DNA from: a virus
Length of the DNA: 27,829 nt
Direction: 5' to 3' (one strand)
IMG/VR virus record: IMGVR_UViG_3300027759_000351
Coordinates: 1 to 27,829 of that record
Both the position numbers and the translations under genes were made by a program. The first letter of the stretch is position 1. Each line of letters opens with the position of its first letter. Shown here piece by piece: positions 1 to 9,025 of the stretch. The notes under the pieces were generated by a model. The model searched no databases and was not told the DNA's origin. It saw only the letters and a list, made by a program, of their open reading frames with translations.

Positions 1-1623
1 CCAGTAGACCGTATAGATTTCTCTAATGATTCTGCAGCAGCACCATCAAGAGGTCCATTAAGTTCAGCAAGATATGATTTAGCAGCAACAGGAAACTCTA
101 ATTATGGTTGGTTTAGTGGTGGTAAAGTAGCAGCAGTAATAGTATCAAGAATAGACCGTATAGATTTCTCTAATGATTCTGCAACAGCATCACCAAGAGG
201 TTCATTAAGTTCCGCAAGACAGGGATTAACAGCAACAGGAAACTCTAACTATGGATGGTTTGGTGGTGGTGCTCCAGGACCAATATCAACAGTAGACCGT
301 ATAGATTTCTCTAATGATTACGTGCAGGCATCAGTAAGAGGTCCATTAAGTTCGGTAAGAAATAATTTAGCAGCAACAGGAAACTCTAACTATGGTTGGT
401 TTGGTGGTGGTGTTATTCCAGGACCAACGACAACAGCAAGAGTAGACCGTATAGATTTCTCTAATGATTCTTCAACAGCATCAATTAGAGGTCCATTAAG
501 TACTCCAGCAGGAAGATCTTTTTTATCAGCAACAGGAAACTCTAACTATGGTTGGTTTGGTGGTGGTTCTACTCCAGCAGCAGTAGCAGTATCAACAGTA
601 GACCGTATAGATTTCTCAAATGACTCTACAACAGCATCAATTAGAGGTCCATTAAGTGTTGCAAAACAAGCATCGGGTGGTGCAGTATCAGGGCAAGCAA
701 AAGGACCAGCAATTAAACTGCAAAAAGCAGGGAATTATGGTTGGTTTGGTGGTGGAAGAACTGCAGCACCAGCATACGTATCAACAGTAGACCGCATAGA
801 CTTCTCTAATGATTCTGCAACAGCATCAGTTAGAGGTTCATTGAGTGCAGCAAGGGGGTATTTAGAAGCAACAGGAAATACAAATTTTGGTTGGTTTGGT
901 GGTGGTATTGGGGGGGGACCCGTAAATTTTTCAAGAGTAGACCGCATAGATTATGCAAATGATTCTGCGTCAGTAACAATTAGAGGACCATTAACTCAAG
1001 CAAGAAATACTCTTGCCGCAACTGGAAATAGTAATTATGGATGGTATGGTGGGGGTGCAACTCCAGCAGCAGTAGCAACTATAGACCGCATAGATTTTTC
1101 TAATGACGCAACAACAGCATCATTGAGAGGTTCATTAAATGCCTCAAGATACTCACTGGCAGCATCGGCAGCAGCAAATGCCAACTATGGATGGTTTGGT
1201 GGTGGTAGACTACCTGCATACACTGCAGCAGTAAGTCGCGTTGATTTCACTAATGATAGTATTTTGGCAATAACAAGAGGATCATTATCAGCAGCAAGGG
1301 GATATTTAGCAGCAGCAGGAAACTCAAACTTTGGTTGGTTTGGTGGTGGAATTAGTACGGGACCCGTAAATTATTCAACTGTGGATCGCATAAATTATAA
1401 TAACGATTCTGTCACAGCATTATTAAGGGGTCCATTAACACAGCAGAGAAACTCTTTATCTGCAACAGCAAGCAATGACTATGGATGGTTCAGTGCCGGA
1501 GGAACTCCTGCACCAGTAGTGACAGTGGACCGTATAAATTTCGCAAATGATTCTGTATCAGCATCAGTAAGAGGTTCAGTATCTCTTGCAAGAAGTGGAC
1601 CAGCATCAGCATCTAATAAATAA
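1..1623 (+). CDS. Kelch-like repeat protein A, probable virion adhesin/tail fibre (5' partial)
   Basis: The frame is open from base 1 and is already inside a repeat, so the true start lies outside the window; an ATG at 322 is only an internal Met. The 540 visible residues hold the tail of one unit followed by ten units of about 45 residues with the pattern NYGWFGGG, a variable stretch, TVDRIDFSND, then RGPLSSARY. The GG pair, aromatic residues and spacing fit a kelch beta-propeller blade. One unit boundary near bases 660-735 carries an insert ending in LQKAGN in place of TGNSN. Counting back from the C terminus, that boundary is in the same place as in the two complete paralogues (3082-5034 and 6785-9001), so about two units plus an N-terminal region are missing here. 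Role as receptor-binding fibre is inference from repeat architecture and neighbours. Confidence 0.85.
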   Translation, partial: PVDRIDFSNDSAAAPSRGPLSSARYDLAATGNSNYGWFSGGKVAAVIVSRIDRIDFSNDSATASPRGSLSSARQGLTATGNSNYGWFGGGAPGPISTVDRIDFSNDYVQASVRGPLSSVRNNLAATGNSNYGWFGGGVIPGPTTTARVDRIDFSNDSSTASIRGPLSTPAGRSFLSATGNSNYGWFGGGSTPAAVAVSTVDRIDFSNDSTTASIRGPLSVAKQASGGAVSGQAKGPAIKLQKAGNYGWFGGGRTAAPAYVSTVDRIDFSNDSATASVRGSLSAARGYLEATGNTNFGWFGGGIGGGPVNFSRVDRIDYANDSASVTIRGPLTQARNTLAATGNSNYGWYGGGATPAAVATIDRIDFSNDATTASLRGSLNASRYSLAASAAANANYGWFGGGRLPAYTAAVSRVDFTNDSILAITRGSLSAARGYLAAAGNSNFGWFGGGISTGPVNYSTVDRINYNNDSVTALLRGPLTQQRNSLSATASNDYGWFSAGGTPAPVVTVDRINFANDSVSASVRGSVSLARSGPASASNK

Positions 1624-1642
1624 AGCAACTACATTATTACTG

Positions 1643-2254
1643 ATGAAGCAGAATATTATTATTGTTGATAATTTCTATGAGAATCCATATGAAGTTCGTC
1701 AATATGCACTAAATCTTGAATACCCACAACCACAAGACGGTTATACTTATCCAGGTAGAAACTCAAAAGGAACTTTTTACAATCAAGAGATTCACGATAA
1801 GTTTGAAAACCTAATTGGAAGACATTTAGTTCCTGCTGATTGTGGTAATCACGGAGATTTTAGATTATCATTAGAAGTAGATACATTCCAACAAGATATT
1901 CATATTGACCCAATCTGGGAATGGGGTTGTGTTCTTTATATGAATCTTCCTCACCAGTGTATTGATGAGGCAGGAACATCTTTCTGGAAACATAAGAAAC
2001 TGGGATGGGAAAAATGCCCTGAAAGAGAAGAGGCATCTTGGTTTGGTTATACTTCTTACGATGAAATCCGTGATAGTATCATCTATGGTGATGGACTTGA
2101 CCGTTCCAAGTGGGAGAGATACTGTCTTGCGAATATGAGGTATAATAGAGCAGTCATCTTTGACCCAAAACTCTGGCATTCGCACGGAGCAAACTTTGGA
2201 GATAGTTTAGAAAATGGTAGATTAGTTCAATTGTTCTTCTTTAATAATGCATAA
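1643..2254 (+). CDS. DUF6445-like protein with 2OG-Fe(II) oxygenase-type residues
   Basis: A 203-residue protein opening MKQNIIIVDNFYENPYEVR, a start typical of DUF6445-like proteins. I chose the ATG at 1643 because an upstream in-frame ATG at 1586 lies inside the preceding gene and would add non-family residues. An HID motif (H87, D89), a distal HSHG (H179/H181) and R193 are arranged like the HxD...H...R set of double-stranded beta-helix 2OG-Fe(II) dioxygenases, so it may hydroxylate a protein or small molecule. It sits between the first adhesin gene and the sulfotransferase gene, which it overlaps by 8 bases. An AATAAATA sequence at its upstream edge resembles a weak late promoter. Substrate unknown; family call from memory of the N-terminal pattern. 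Confidence 0.75.
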   Translation: MKQNIIIVDNFYENPYEVRQYALNLEYPQPQDGYTYPGRNSKGTFYNQEIHDKFENLIGRHLVPADCGNHGDFRLSLEVDTFQQDIHIDPIWEWGCVLYMNLPHQCIDEAGTSFWKHKKLGWEKCPEREEASWFGYTSYDEIRDSIIYGDGLDRSKWERYCLANMRYNRAVIFDPKLWHSHGANFGDSLENGRLVQLFFFNNA

Positions 2255-3077
2255 GACTTATTTTTTTGAAAGTGGATTACCTCGTTCTGGTTCTACATTA
2301 CTTTCTGCAATTTTAAATCAAAATCCAGACATTCACTGTGGTGCAATCTCTCCTGTGCTGGAGATTATGTACTATACAGAGCAATACTTTGAGGGGTCAG
2401 AGCAAGCACTTGCATATCCAAAACCAGTACAGCATCATAAAATTATTTCAAGTGTGATTGATAATTATTATAGTGATATTGATAAACCAATTGTAGTAGA
2501 TAAATGCCGTGCGTGGCCCAATAATGTTGACCGACTACAAGAATACATCACAAAGACACCAAAGATTCTGTGCCCCGTAAGAGATGTGGTGGAGATTCTT
2601 GCATCTTTTATTCAAATGATTCATCGCAATTCCAATCAGGTTTCTTTTGTGGATAAGGCACTGAAAGATAAGGGATACACACCCACAGACGATAATCGTT
2701 GTGATTATCTAATGTGCCCCGAAGGTATTGTAGACCAGTCTATGTATGCCTTTGGAGAGGGGTTCAGGAAGGGTTGTGAGAGGTATATGCATATGATTGA
2801 GTATAATGACTTGGTGAACCGTCCAGAAGACACTATGCATAAGGTTTATAAGTTTTTAGAGATTCCCGAATACAAACACGACTTCGGTAATGTAAGTCAT
2901 AAATACCGTGAGAGAGATAATGAGATTTACGGATTGAGTGATATGCACGAAGTTCGTAAGCAGGTGAAAAGAACTTCCAAAAGACCTGAAGAAGTTTTGA
3001 GTGATTATGTATTGAATAAGTATTCTGGTATGGAATTTTGGAGAAAGGCAAAACAACCCATCAGTTTGTTTATCTAA
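2247..3077 (+). CDS. Sulfotransferase family protein
   Basis: A 276-residue protein beginning MHKTYFFESGLPRSGSTLL. The LPRSGSTLL loop (residues 11-19) is the 5'-phosphosulfate-binding loop of PAPS-dependent sulfotransferases, and CPVRDVVEILASF (about 109-121) matches the second motif, with Arg and Ser contacting the 3'-phosphate. The expected reaction is transfer of sulfate from PAPS to a hydroxyl or amine acceptor. The start overlaps the preceding stop (ATGCATAA), which suggests translational coupling. It lies between two giant adhesin genes and upstream of a glycosyltransferase, so a glycan or fibre acceptor is plausible, but that is inference. Length is normal for the family; no signal peptide or membrane segment is seen. 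Confidence 0.85.
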   Translation: MHKTYFFESGLPRSGSTLLSAILNQNPDIHCGAISPVLEIMYYTEQYFEGSEQALAYPKPVQHHKIISSVIDNYYSDIDKPIVVDKCRAWPNNVDRLQEYITKTPKILCPVRDVVEILASFIQMIHRNSNQVSFVDKALKDKGYTPTDDNRCDYLMCPEGIVDQSMYAFGEGFRKGCERYMHMIEYNDLVNRPEDTMHKVYKFLEIPEYKHDFGNVSHKYRERDNEIYGLSDMHEVRKQVKRTSKRPEEVLSDYVLNKYSGMEFWRKAKQPISLFI

Positions 3078-3081
3078 GTAA

Positions 3082-5034
3082 ATGACAATCAATAATAACA
3101 ATATATTTGGAGCATTTACACTTGGAGAAGTTCGTAGTGGACGACTGACTGGTGAGTGGTTGAATAAAGAATCCGTTGCGAACTATGGTTGGTTTGGTGG
3201 TGGTTATGCTCCAGCAGCAGTTCGTTCAACAGTAGACCGTATAGATTTTTCTAATGATTCTTCTACTGCATCTGTTAGAGGTTCATTAAGTTCAGCAAGA
3301 ACTAGTCTGTTTTCGACAGGAAACTCTAACTATGGTTGGTTTGGTGGTGGTCGTCTTCCAGCACAAGCATCAACAGTAGACCGCATAGATTTCTCTAATG
3401 ATTCTTCAACAGCATCAGTTCGTGGTCCATTAAATTCATCAAAAAATAATTTAGCAGCAACAGCAAACTCTAACTATGGTTGGTTTGGTGGTGGTAGTAA
3501 TGTTGTTCTTCCACTTACAGTATCATCAACAGTAGACCGTATAGATTTCTCTAATGATTTCTCAACAGCATCAGTTAGAGGTCTATTAAGTTTAGCAAGA
3601 TGTGCTTTATCAGCAACAGGAAACTCTAATTATGGTTGGTTTGGTGGTGGTATTTCTACAACACCAGCAACAGTTTCGATAGTAGACCGTATAGATTTCT
3701 CTAATGATTTTTCAACAGCATCACCAAGAGGTCCATTAAGTTTAGCAAGATATAATCCAGCAGCAACAGGAAACTCTAATTATGGTTGGTTTGGTGGTGG
3801 TAGTACTGCAACACCATCCCAACTATCAACAGTAGACCGTATAGATTTATCTAATGATTCTTCAACCGCATCAGTAAGAAGTCCATTAAGTTCAGGAAGA
3901 TATTCTTTAGCAGCAACAGGAAACTCTAATTATGGTTGGTTTGGTGGTGGCACTACTTCGCCACCATTGGTATCATTCTCAACAGTAGACCGTATAGATT
4001 TCTCAAATGATTCTGTATCAGTATCTGTTAGAGGTCCATTAAGTTCGGCAAGATATTTCTTAGCAGCAACCTCAGGAGTTCTCAATATTCGCAGACAAAA
4101 AGCAGGGAATTATGGTTGGTTTGGTGGTGGTACTGCTTCACCATTAATTTATTCGAGAGTAGATCGTATAGATTTTTCTAATGATTCTGTAACTTTATCA
4201 ATAAGAGGTACATTAAATGCCCCAGCAGGAAGATATTCTTTAGCAGCAACAGGAAACTCTAACTATGGTTGGTTTGGTGGTGGAAGATTGCCAACAACAT
4301 CAACAGTAGACCGTATAGATTTCTCTAATGATTCTTCCACAGCATCACCAAGAGGTCCATTAAGTTCAGCAAGATATAATTTGGCAGCAACAGCAAACTC
4401 TAATTATGGTTGGTTTGGTGGAGGTTATGTATCCCCACCAACTTCTCCAAGATGTATAACACTAGTAGACCGCATAGATTTCTCAAATGATTCTGTGTCA
4501 ACATCACCAAGAGGTCTATTAAGTGTTGCTGCGGGAAGATCTAACGTGGGGGCAACAGGAAACTCTAATTATGGTTGGTTTGGTGGTGGCGCTAATCCAA
4601 CAAGTAATGAAAATACCTCAATATCAACAGTAGACCGTATAGATTTTTCAAATGATTCTGCAACGGCGTCCCAAAGAACCAATTTATCAGATGTGAGAAG
4701 TTTTGTAGCAGCAACAGGAAACTCTAACTATGGTTGGTTTGGTGGGGGTGCTGTGAACAACTCATCAAAATCTACAACCACAATAGTAGACCGTATAGAT
4801 TTTTCGAATGATTCTATTCCAGTATTAGTTAGAAGTCCATTAACTATAGCAAGGAATTATGGGACAGCAACAGGAAACTCTAACTATGGTTGGTGGGCAG
4901 GGACTCCCACTATTCCTAATAATGCAATAGTAGAGCGCATAAATTTTGCAAATGATTTGGTATCTACAACAACAAGAGGTCCATTGAGTGCTGGAAGGTA
5001 TTCTTTAGCAGCAACCTCCAACACTAACAAATAA
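3082..5034 (+). CDS. Kelch-like repeat protein B, probable virion adhesin/tail fibre
   Basis: A complete 650-residue paralogue of the neighbouring repeat proteins. After a short 30-residue N terminus (MTINNNNIFGAFTLGEVRSG...) come twelve kelch-like units, each opening at NYGWFGGG and closing at RGPLSSARYxLAATGNS. Between units 6 and 7 the usual GNSN is replaced by a longer linker ending in RRQKAGN, splitting the array 6+6; this is compatible with two six-bladed beta-propellers in tandem. The last unit is degenerate (NYGWWAGTP) and the protein ends SNTNK, like a closing blade. Only the stretch directly after GWFGGG varies strongly between units (RLPAQ, SNVVLPLTV, ISTTPATV and so on), as expected of exposed binding loops on a constant scaffold. 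Virion location and receptor role are inferred. Confidence 0.88.
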   Translation: MTINNNNIFGAFTLGEVRSGRLTGEWLNKESVANYGWFGGGYAPAAVRSTVDRIDFSNDSSTASVRGSLSSARTSLFSTGNSNYGWFGGGRLPAQASTVDRIDFSNDSSTASVRGPLNSSKNNLAATANSNYGWFGGGSNVVLPLTVSSTVDRIDFSNDFSTASVRGLLSLARCALSATGNSNYGWFGGGISTTPATVSIVDRIDFSNDFSTASPRGPLSLARYNPAATGNSNYGWFGGGSTATPSQLSTVDRIDLSNDSSTASVRSPLSSGRYSLAATGNSNYGWFGGGTTSPPLVSFSTVDRIDFSNDSVSVSVRGPLSSARYFLAATSGVLNIRRQKAGNYGWFGGGTASPLIYSRVDRIDFSNDSVTLSIRGTLNAPAGRYSLAATGNSNYGWFGGGRLPTTSTVDRIDFSNDSSTASPRGPLSSARYNLAATANSNYGWFGGGYVSPPTSPRCITLVDRIDFSNDSVSTSPRGLLSVAAGRSNVGATGNSNYGWFGGGANPTSNENTSISTVDRIDFSNDSATASQRTNLSDVRSFVAATGNSNYGWFGGGAVNNSSKSTTTIVDRIDFSNDSIPVLVRSPLTIARNYGTATGNSNYGWWAGTPTIPNNAIVERINFANDLVSTTTRGPLSAGRYSLAATSNTNK

Positions 5035-5039
5035 ACATT

Positions 5040-6773
5040 ATGAAATCAGGAGCAAGTGAAAGTTCTTATTTTTTTCTTGAAGAATATTATAAGTTTCCAG
5101 AAAACATTATAGTTTCTCATTTACCACAAGAACTTCAACAATCAAATAAACCAGTCAAAGTATTATGGTCGCAACATTCTTACGACCAACCAGTATATCT
5201 TAACTTTGATTTTTCAATCTGTGATTTAATTGTCTCTCCATCTAACTGGTGTAGAGAACAGTTCATTAAGTATCATCATATTCCCGAAAATAAAATCGTC
5301 ACAATTCCAACAGGAGTATCAAAGCAATTCACATATTCATCAAGAAAATCAAAGACATTCATCTATACTTCCATACCTTATAAAGGTCTTGAAGTTCTTG
5401 CAAAAATCATTCCTCATATTCCAGAGGCAACATTTAAGATTTTTTCTGCGATGAATCTTTATGATATTGAAGAAGACCCATATACCGAACTTTATGAGTA
5501 TCTCAAATCACTTCCAAATGTAATCTACTCACCAGCAGTAGACCAAGCAGAACTGATAGAGCACTTACAAGATGCTGCATTCTTTATACATCCTAATATC
5601 TGGGAAGAAACATTCTGTGTTTCTCTTGCAGAAGCAATGTCTTGTGGATGCTTTCCAATTCTTACAGATATTGGAGCACTTCCAGAAGTTTCTAATGAGA
5701 TTGCGAATATTGTTCCGATGGAAGGTACAAGAACTTCCACTGGATATAAAGTTTCTGATAACTTCCTAAATAACTTTATAGATGCCTGTAAATCTGCATT
5801 ATATTTTTTTGATACTGATAGGCAGTACTACGACCAAATTTCACAATCTGTTTCACATTATGCTACTGAAACTTATGATTGGAAAAAAATTGCAAACGTT
5901 TGGAAACAAACATTAGAACCATTTAGTAAACAAACTATGACTGAAAATTGTAACCAACTGCAAATTATTTCCCCAGAGGAAGCAGTAAATAACGAAGAAT
6001 ATTTAAAACAAGCATTTCAAGAAGTGCTTCGTTGGGAAGATGCAGACAAAGAACTCGCACAAGGAAGAACCAATTTCCAGATTGAAAAGTTCTTTCTGTT
6101 AGAGCAATACACAGTTCCTGCAGCATTCCAGGCAGCAATTAAGAATCGTCGTATTCTTGCCGAAGGTTATATGCAGAAACTGATTGAGATGAAGGAGAAA
6201 GTTCGTGAGTTTGAGTATCGTTGGAAAGATAAGAATACTGATGAACCCGTAGAGTGGCACACTTCCGGACCGAATGGTGGTTCAACAAAACTTTACTGGC
6301 ACGATTTGGATTCAATTTCAACTCAAAACTATTTGAAGTCTTGTGAGTTGGAGATTCGTGACCGTATTCAGCAAATGAACTTCTTTGATAAGATGATTAA
6401 TAAACTGATTGAACTGAATGGTGGTAAGACAGTCACCAAAGAACAGTTTGAGAATGAGGACCATATCTATTGGGAACGTCGTTTTGCAGAGCAATCTCTG
6501 GATGAAATGGTAAGTTCTAAGACTGGTATTAGTATCGGTAATCTTCACTCTATGAGAAGAGGAACTGCACCCACACTAATCAGTGAGGATACAAACCGAA
6601 TCAAGAATGGTTATGGTGCTCTTGCTGATGCAATTAATGACCCCGATAAGTTCTTGAATACACTGCAAGAGAAAGTTCTTCGTGGTATTGAAGAAGTGAC
6701 GAATACTGATTTAGGTTTGCTTGCACCTGGAGCAGAACAACATCAACAACTTTTAGAATCCAGAAACTCATAA
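5040..6773 (+). CDS. Glycosyltransferase (GT4-like) fused to a C-terminal domain of unknown function
   Basis: A 577-residue protein in two parts. Residues about 40-290 resemble the C-terminal half of GT-B fold, GT4-type glycosyltransferases: a PSNW segment, TIPTGV, then EETFCVSLAEAMSCGCFP with the E190-x7-E198 nucleotide-sugar motif, followed by GALPEV. The N-terminal acceptor domain is short compared with ordinary GT4 enzymes. Residues 300-577, starting at an in-frame Met (base 5937), are unrelated to glycosyltransferases, mostly helical and charged, and end in GLLAPGAEQHQQLLESRNS; I do not recognise this domain. It may tether the enzyme to virion proteins or be a once separate gene now fused. 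Six bases separate it from adhesin gene B, and an AAGGAG ribosome site for the next gene overlaps its stop. Sugar donor and acceptor cannot be read from sequence. Confidence 0.8.
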   Translation: MKSGASESSYFFLEEYYKFPENIIVSHLPQELQQSNKPVKVLWSQHSYDQPVYLNFDFSICDLIVSPSNWCREQFIKYHHIPENKIVTIPTGVSKQFTYSSRKSKTFIYTSIPYKGLEVLAKIIPHIPEATFKIFSAMNLYDIEEDPYTELYEYLKSLPNVIYSPAVDQAELIEHLQDAAFFIHPNIWEETFCVSLAEAMSCGCFPILTDIGALPEVSNEIANIVPMEGTRTSTGYKVSDNFLNNFIDACKSALYFFDTDRQYYDQISQSVSHYATETYDWKKIANVWKQTLEPFSKQTMTENCNQLQIISPEEAVNNEEYLKQAFQEVLRWEDADKELAQGRTNFQIEKFFLLEQYTVPAAFQAAIKNRRILAEGYMQKLIEMKEKVREFEYRWKDKNTDEPVEWHTSGPNGGSTKLYWHDLDSISTQNYLKSCELEIRDRIQQMNFFDKMINKLIELNGGKTVTKEQFENEDHIYWERRFAEQSLDEMVSSKTGISIGNLHSMRRGTAPTLISEDTNRIKNGYGALADAINDPDKFLNTLQEKVLRGIEEVTNTDLGLLAPGAEQHQQLLESRNS

Positions 6774-6784
6774 GGAGAAAGTAG

Positions 6785-9001
6785 ATGCCAGCAGGAGACG
6801 TATTTGGTCTTGATGGAATTTTTCTAAACAAATCAAATCCCATTACGGTTTCTGCTGTAGACATTAATTCTACTGCTGCTGGTGCTGGTATTACTGTTGT
6901 GAGTGGAGTTTTAAATGCTGCTGCTGGTATTGCGACTCTTACACTTTCAACTGCTGCTGGTCTTTCTACGACACCTTTTTATGTGGGTGCAAAGATTGCA
7001 GTTTCTGGTCTTTCTGTTTCTGGTGTAGCACATACTGGATATAATGGAAACTTTGTAGTCACAGGATTTGCAGGAACTACAACAGTTTCCTATGCGACTA
7101 CTGGTTATGTTGGTGGTGTGACTGCTGGTATTACCACAACTGGTAGAGTAATATTAGTGACTGATACGCAAGTCACAAATACTACTTGGAGTAGTGCTCA
7201 AACTCACGGTTGGTTAGGTGGTGGTAGAGCAGGTTCTCCGGTAGCAACAGTATCAACAGTAGAACGTATAGATTTCTCAAATGATACTGCAACTGCAAAT
7301 ATTAGAGGTTCATTGAGTTCGGCAAGATATAGAATGGGTGCAACAGGAAACTCTAACTATGGTTGGTTTGCTGGTGGTGGTCCGGCTAGTCCGTCAACAG
7401 TAGATCGTATAGATTTCTCTAATGATTCTTCAACAGCATCACCAAGAGGTCCATTAAGTTTAGGAAGACAACGTTTAGCAGCAACAGGAAACTCAAACTT
7501 TGGTTGGTTTGGTGGTGGATTTGCTCCAGCAACAGTTTCGATAGTAAATCGTATAGATTTCTCTAATGATTCTGGAACAGCATCACCAAGAGGTCCATTA
7601 AGTGCAATAAGAGAAAATTTATCAGCAACAGGAAACTCTAATTATGGTTGGTTCGGTGGAGGATCTCCAGGACCATTATCAACAGTAGACCGTATAGATT
7701 TCTCGAATGATGCTGCAACCGCATCAGTTCGTGGTCCATTAAGTTTAGCAAGAATTGCTTTATCAGCAACAGCAAACTCTAATTATGGTTGGTTTGGTGG
7801 TGGTGCAATACCAGGTCCTATATTTTATTCTATAATAAATCGAATTGATTTCTCTAATGATTCTGCAACAGCATCTGTAAGAGGTCCATTAAGTGCTGCA
7901 AAAGCATATCTAGCAGCAACAGGAAACTCTAATTATGGTTGGTTCGGTGGAGGATCTCCAGGACCATTATCAACAGTAGACCGCATAGATTTCTCTAATG
8001 ATTCTTCTACGGCATCAGTAAGAGGTCCATTAAGTGCAGGAAGAGGATACTTGGGAGCAACATCAGGACAGGCAAGGTCTTCAAGTATTCGTCTACAAAA
8101 AGCAGGGAATTTTGGTTGGTTTGGTGGAGGAGGTATTCCACAAGTAGCAACAGTAGATCGTATAGATTTCTCAAATGATTCGAGAACAGCATTAGTTAGA
8201 GGTTCGTTATCTCAAGCAAGATGGTTTTTAGCAGCAACAGGAAACTCTAATTATGGTTGGTTTGGTGGTGGTAATACTCCAACATCAGTGGCAACAGTAG
8301 ACCGTGTAGATTTTTCTAATGATTCTCCTGCTGGAGCATCACCAAGAGGTCCATTAAGTTCTGCAAGATATGGTTTAGCAGCAACAGGAAACTCTAACTA
8401 TGGTTGGTTTGGTGGTGGAAGAGGTGGTACTCCAATAGCAACTGTAGCAACAGTAGACCGTATCAATTTCGCAAATGATGCAATAACAACATCACCAAGA
8501 GGTCCTTTAAGTTCAGCAAGATATAATTTAGCAGCAACAGGAAACTCTAACTATGGTTGGTTTGGTGGTGGATATATTATATCTCCTCTCCCTGCAGTTA
8601 GAGCAACAGTAGACCGTATAGATTTCTCAAATGATTCGGTATCAGCATCACCAAGAAGTCCATTAAGTTCAGCAAGATATCGTTTAGGAGCAACAGGAAA
8701 TTCCAACTATGGTTGGTTTGGTGGTGGTAGCACTGGAGCACTATCAGCAACAGTAGACCGTATAGATTTCTCTAATGACTCTGTATCAGCAATTGCTAGA
8801 GGTTCATTATCTCAAGCAAAACAATCTTTAGCAGCAACAGGAAACTCTAATTATGGTTGGTTTGGTGGTGGTTCTATTCCAGCAACAACAGCAACAGTAG
8901 ACCGCGTAGATTTCTCTAATGACTCTGTAGCAACATCACCAAGAGGAGCATTGAGTTCAGCAAGAGGTGGTCCAGGAGCAACATCAAACACCCCAACATA
9001 A
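6785..9001 (+). CDS. Kelch-like repeat protein C with N-terminal virion-type domain
   Basis: A 738-residue adhesin paralogue with a strong ribosome site (AAGGAG, 7 bases before the ATG). Residues 1 to about 135 form a distinct Gly/Ala/Thr/Val-rich beta domain (MPAGDVFGLDGIFLNKSNP...) not found in protein B, perhaps the virion attachment domain. Twelve kelch-like units follow, from HGWLGGG to a C-terminal SNTPT. As in B, an insert (SGQARSSSIRLQKAGN) lies exactly between units 6 and 7, giving 6+6. Units 4 and 6 share the same variable loop (SPGPLSTV) with almost identical DNA, evidence of recent copying between units. Late-gene position and fibre role are inferred; structure prediction would decide whether it forms two propellers. 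Confidence 0.88.
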   Translation: MPAGDVFGLDGIFLNKSNPITVSAVDINSTAAGAGITVVSGVLNAAAGIATLTLSTAAGLSTTPFYVGAKIAVSGLSVSGVAHTGYNGNFVVTGFAGTTTVSYATTGYVGGVTAGITTTGRVILVTDTQVTNTTWSSAQTHGWLGGGRAGSPVATVSTVERIDFSNDTATANIRGSLSSARYRMGATGNSNYGWFAGGGPASPSTVDRIDFSNDSSTASPRGPLSLGRQRLAATGNSNFGWFGGGFAPATVSIVNRIDFSNDSGTASPRGPLSAIRENLSATGNSNYGWFGGGSPGPLSTVDRIDFSNDAATASVRGPLSLARIALSATANSNYGWFGGGAIPGPIFYSIINRIDFSNDSATASVRGPLSAAKAYLAATGNSNYGWFGGGSPGPLSTVDRIDFSNDSSTASVRGPLSAGRGYLGATSGQARSSSIRLQKAGNFGWFGGGGIPQVATVDRIDFSNDSRTALVRGSLSQARWFLAATGNSNYGWFGGGNTPTSVATVDRVDFSNDSPAGASPRGPLSSARYGLAATGNSNYGWFGGGRGGTPIATVATVDRINFANDAITTSPRGPLSSARYNLAATGNSNYGWFGGGYIISPLPAVRATVDRIDFSNDSVSASPRSPLSSARYRLGATGNSNYGWFGGGSTGALSATVDRIDFSNDSVSAIARGSLSQAKQSLAATGNSNYGWFGGGSIPATTATVDRVDFSNDSVATSPRGALSSARGGPGATSNTPT

Positions 9002-9004
9002 ATA
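8997..9004 (+). promoter_or_regulatory. Possible T4-type late promoter (CATAAATA)
   Basis: CATAAATA, one mismatch from TATAAATA, lies 21 bases before the ATG of the 2OG oxygenase gene. The spacing equals that of better matches elsewhere in the window. Weak on its own because it overlaps the preceding stop codon. Confidence 0.35.
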
Positions 9005-9025
9005 CTTCAAACTACATTATTCTTT

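Noticed and set aside
1-9001. Regular tandem DNA repeats suggesting a CRISPR array
   Set aside because: The unit is about 135 bases, stays in one reading frame and translates into kelch-like blades.
1-9001. Diversity-generating retroelement for the variable loops
   Set aside because: No reverse transcriptase or template repeat is in the window, and variation is not concentrated at adenines in one C-terminal repeat.
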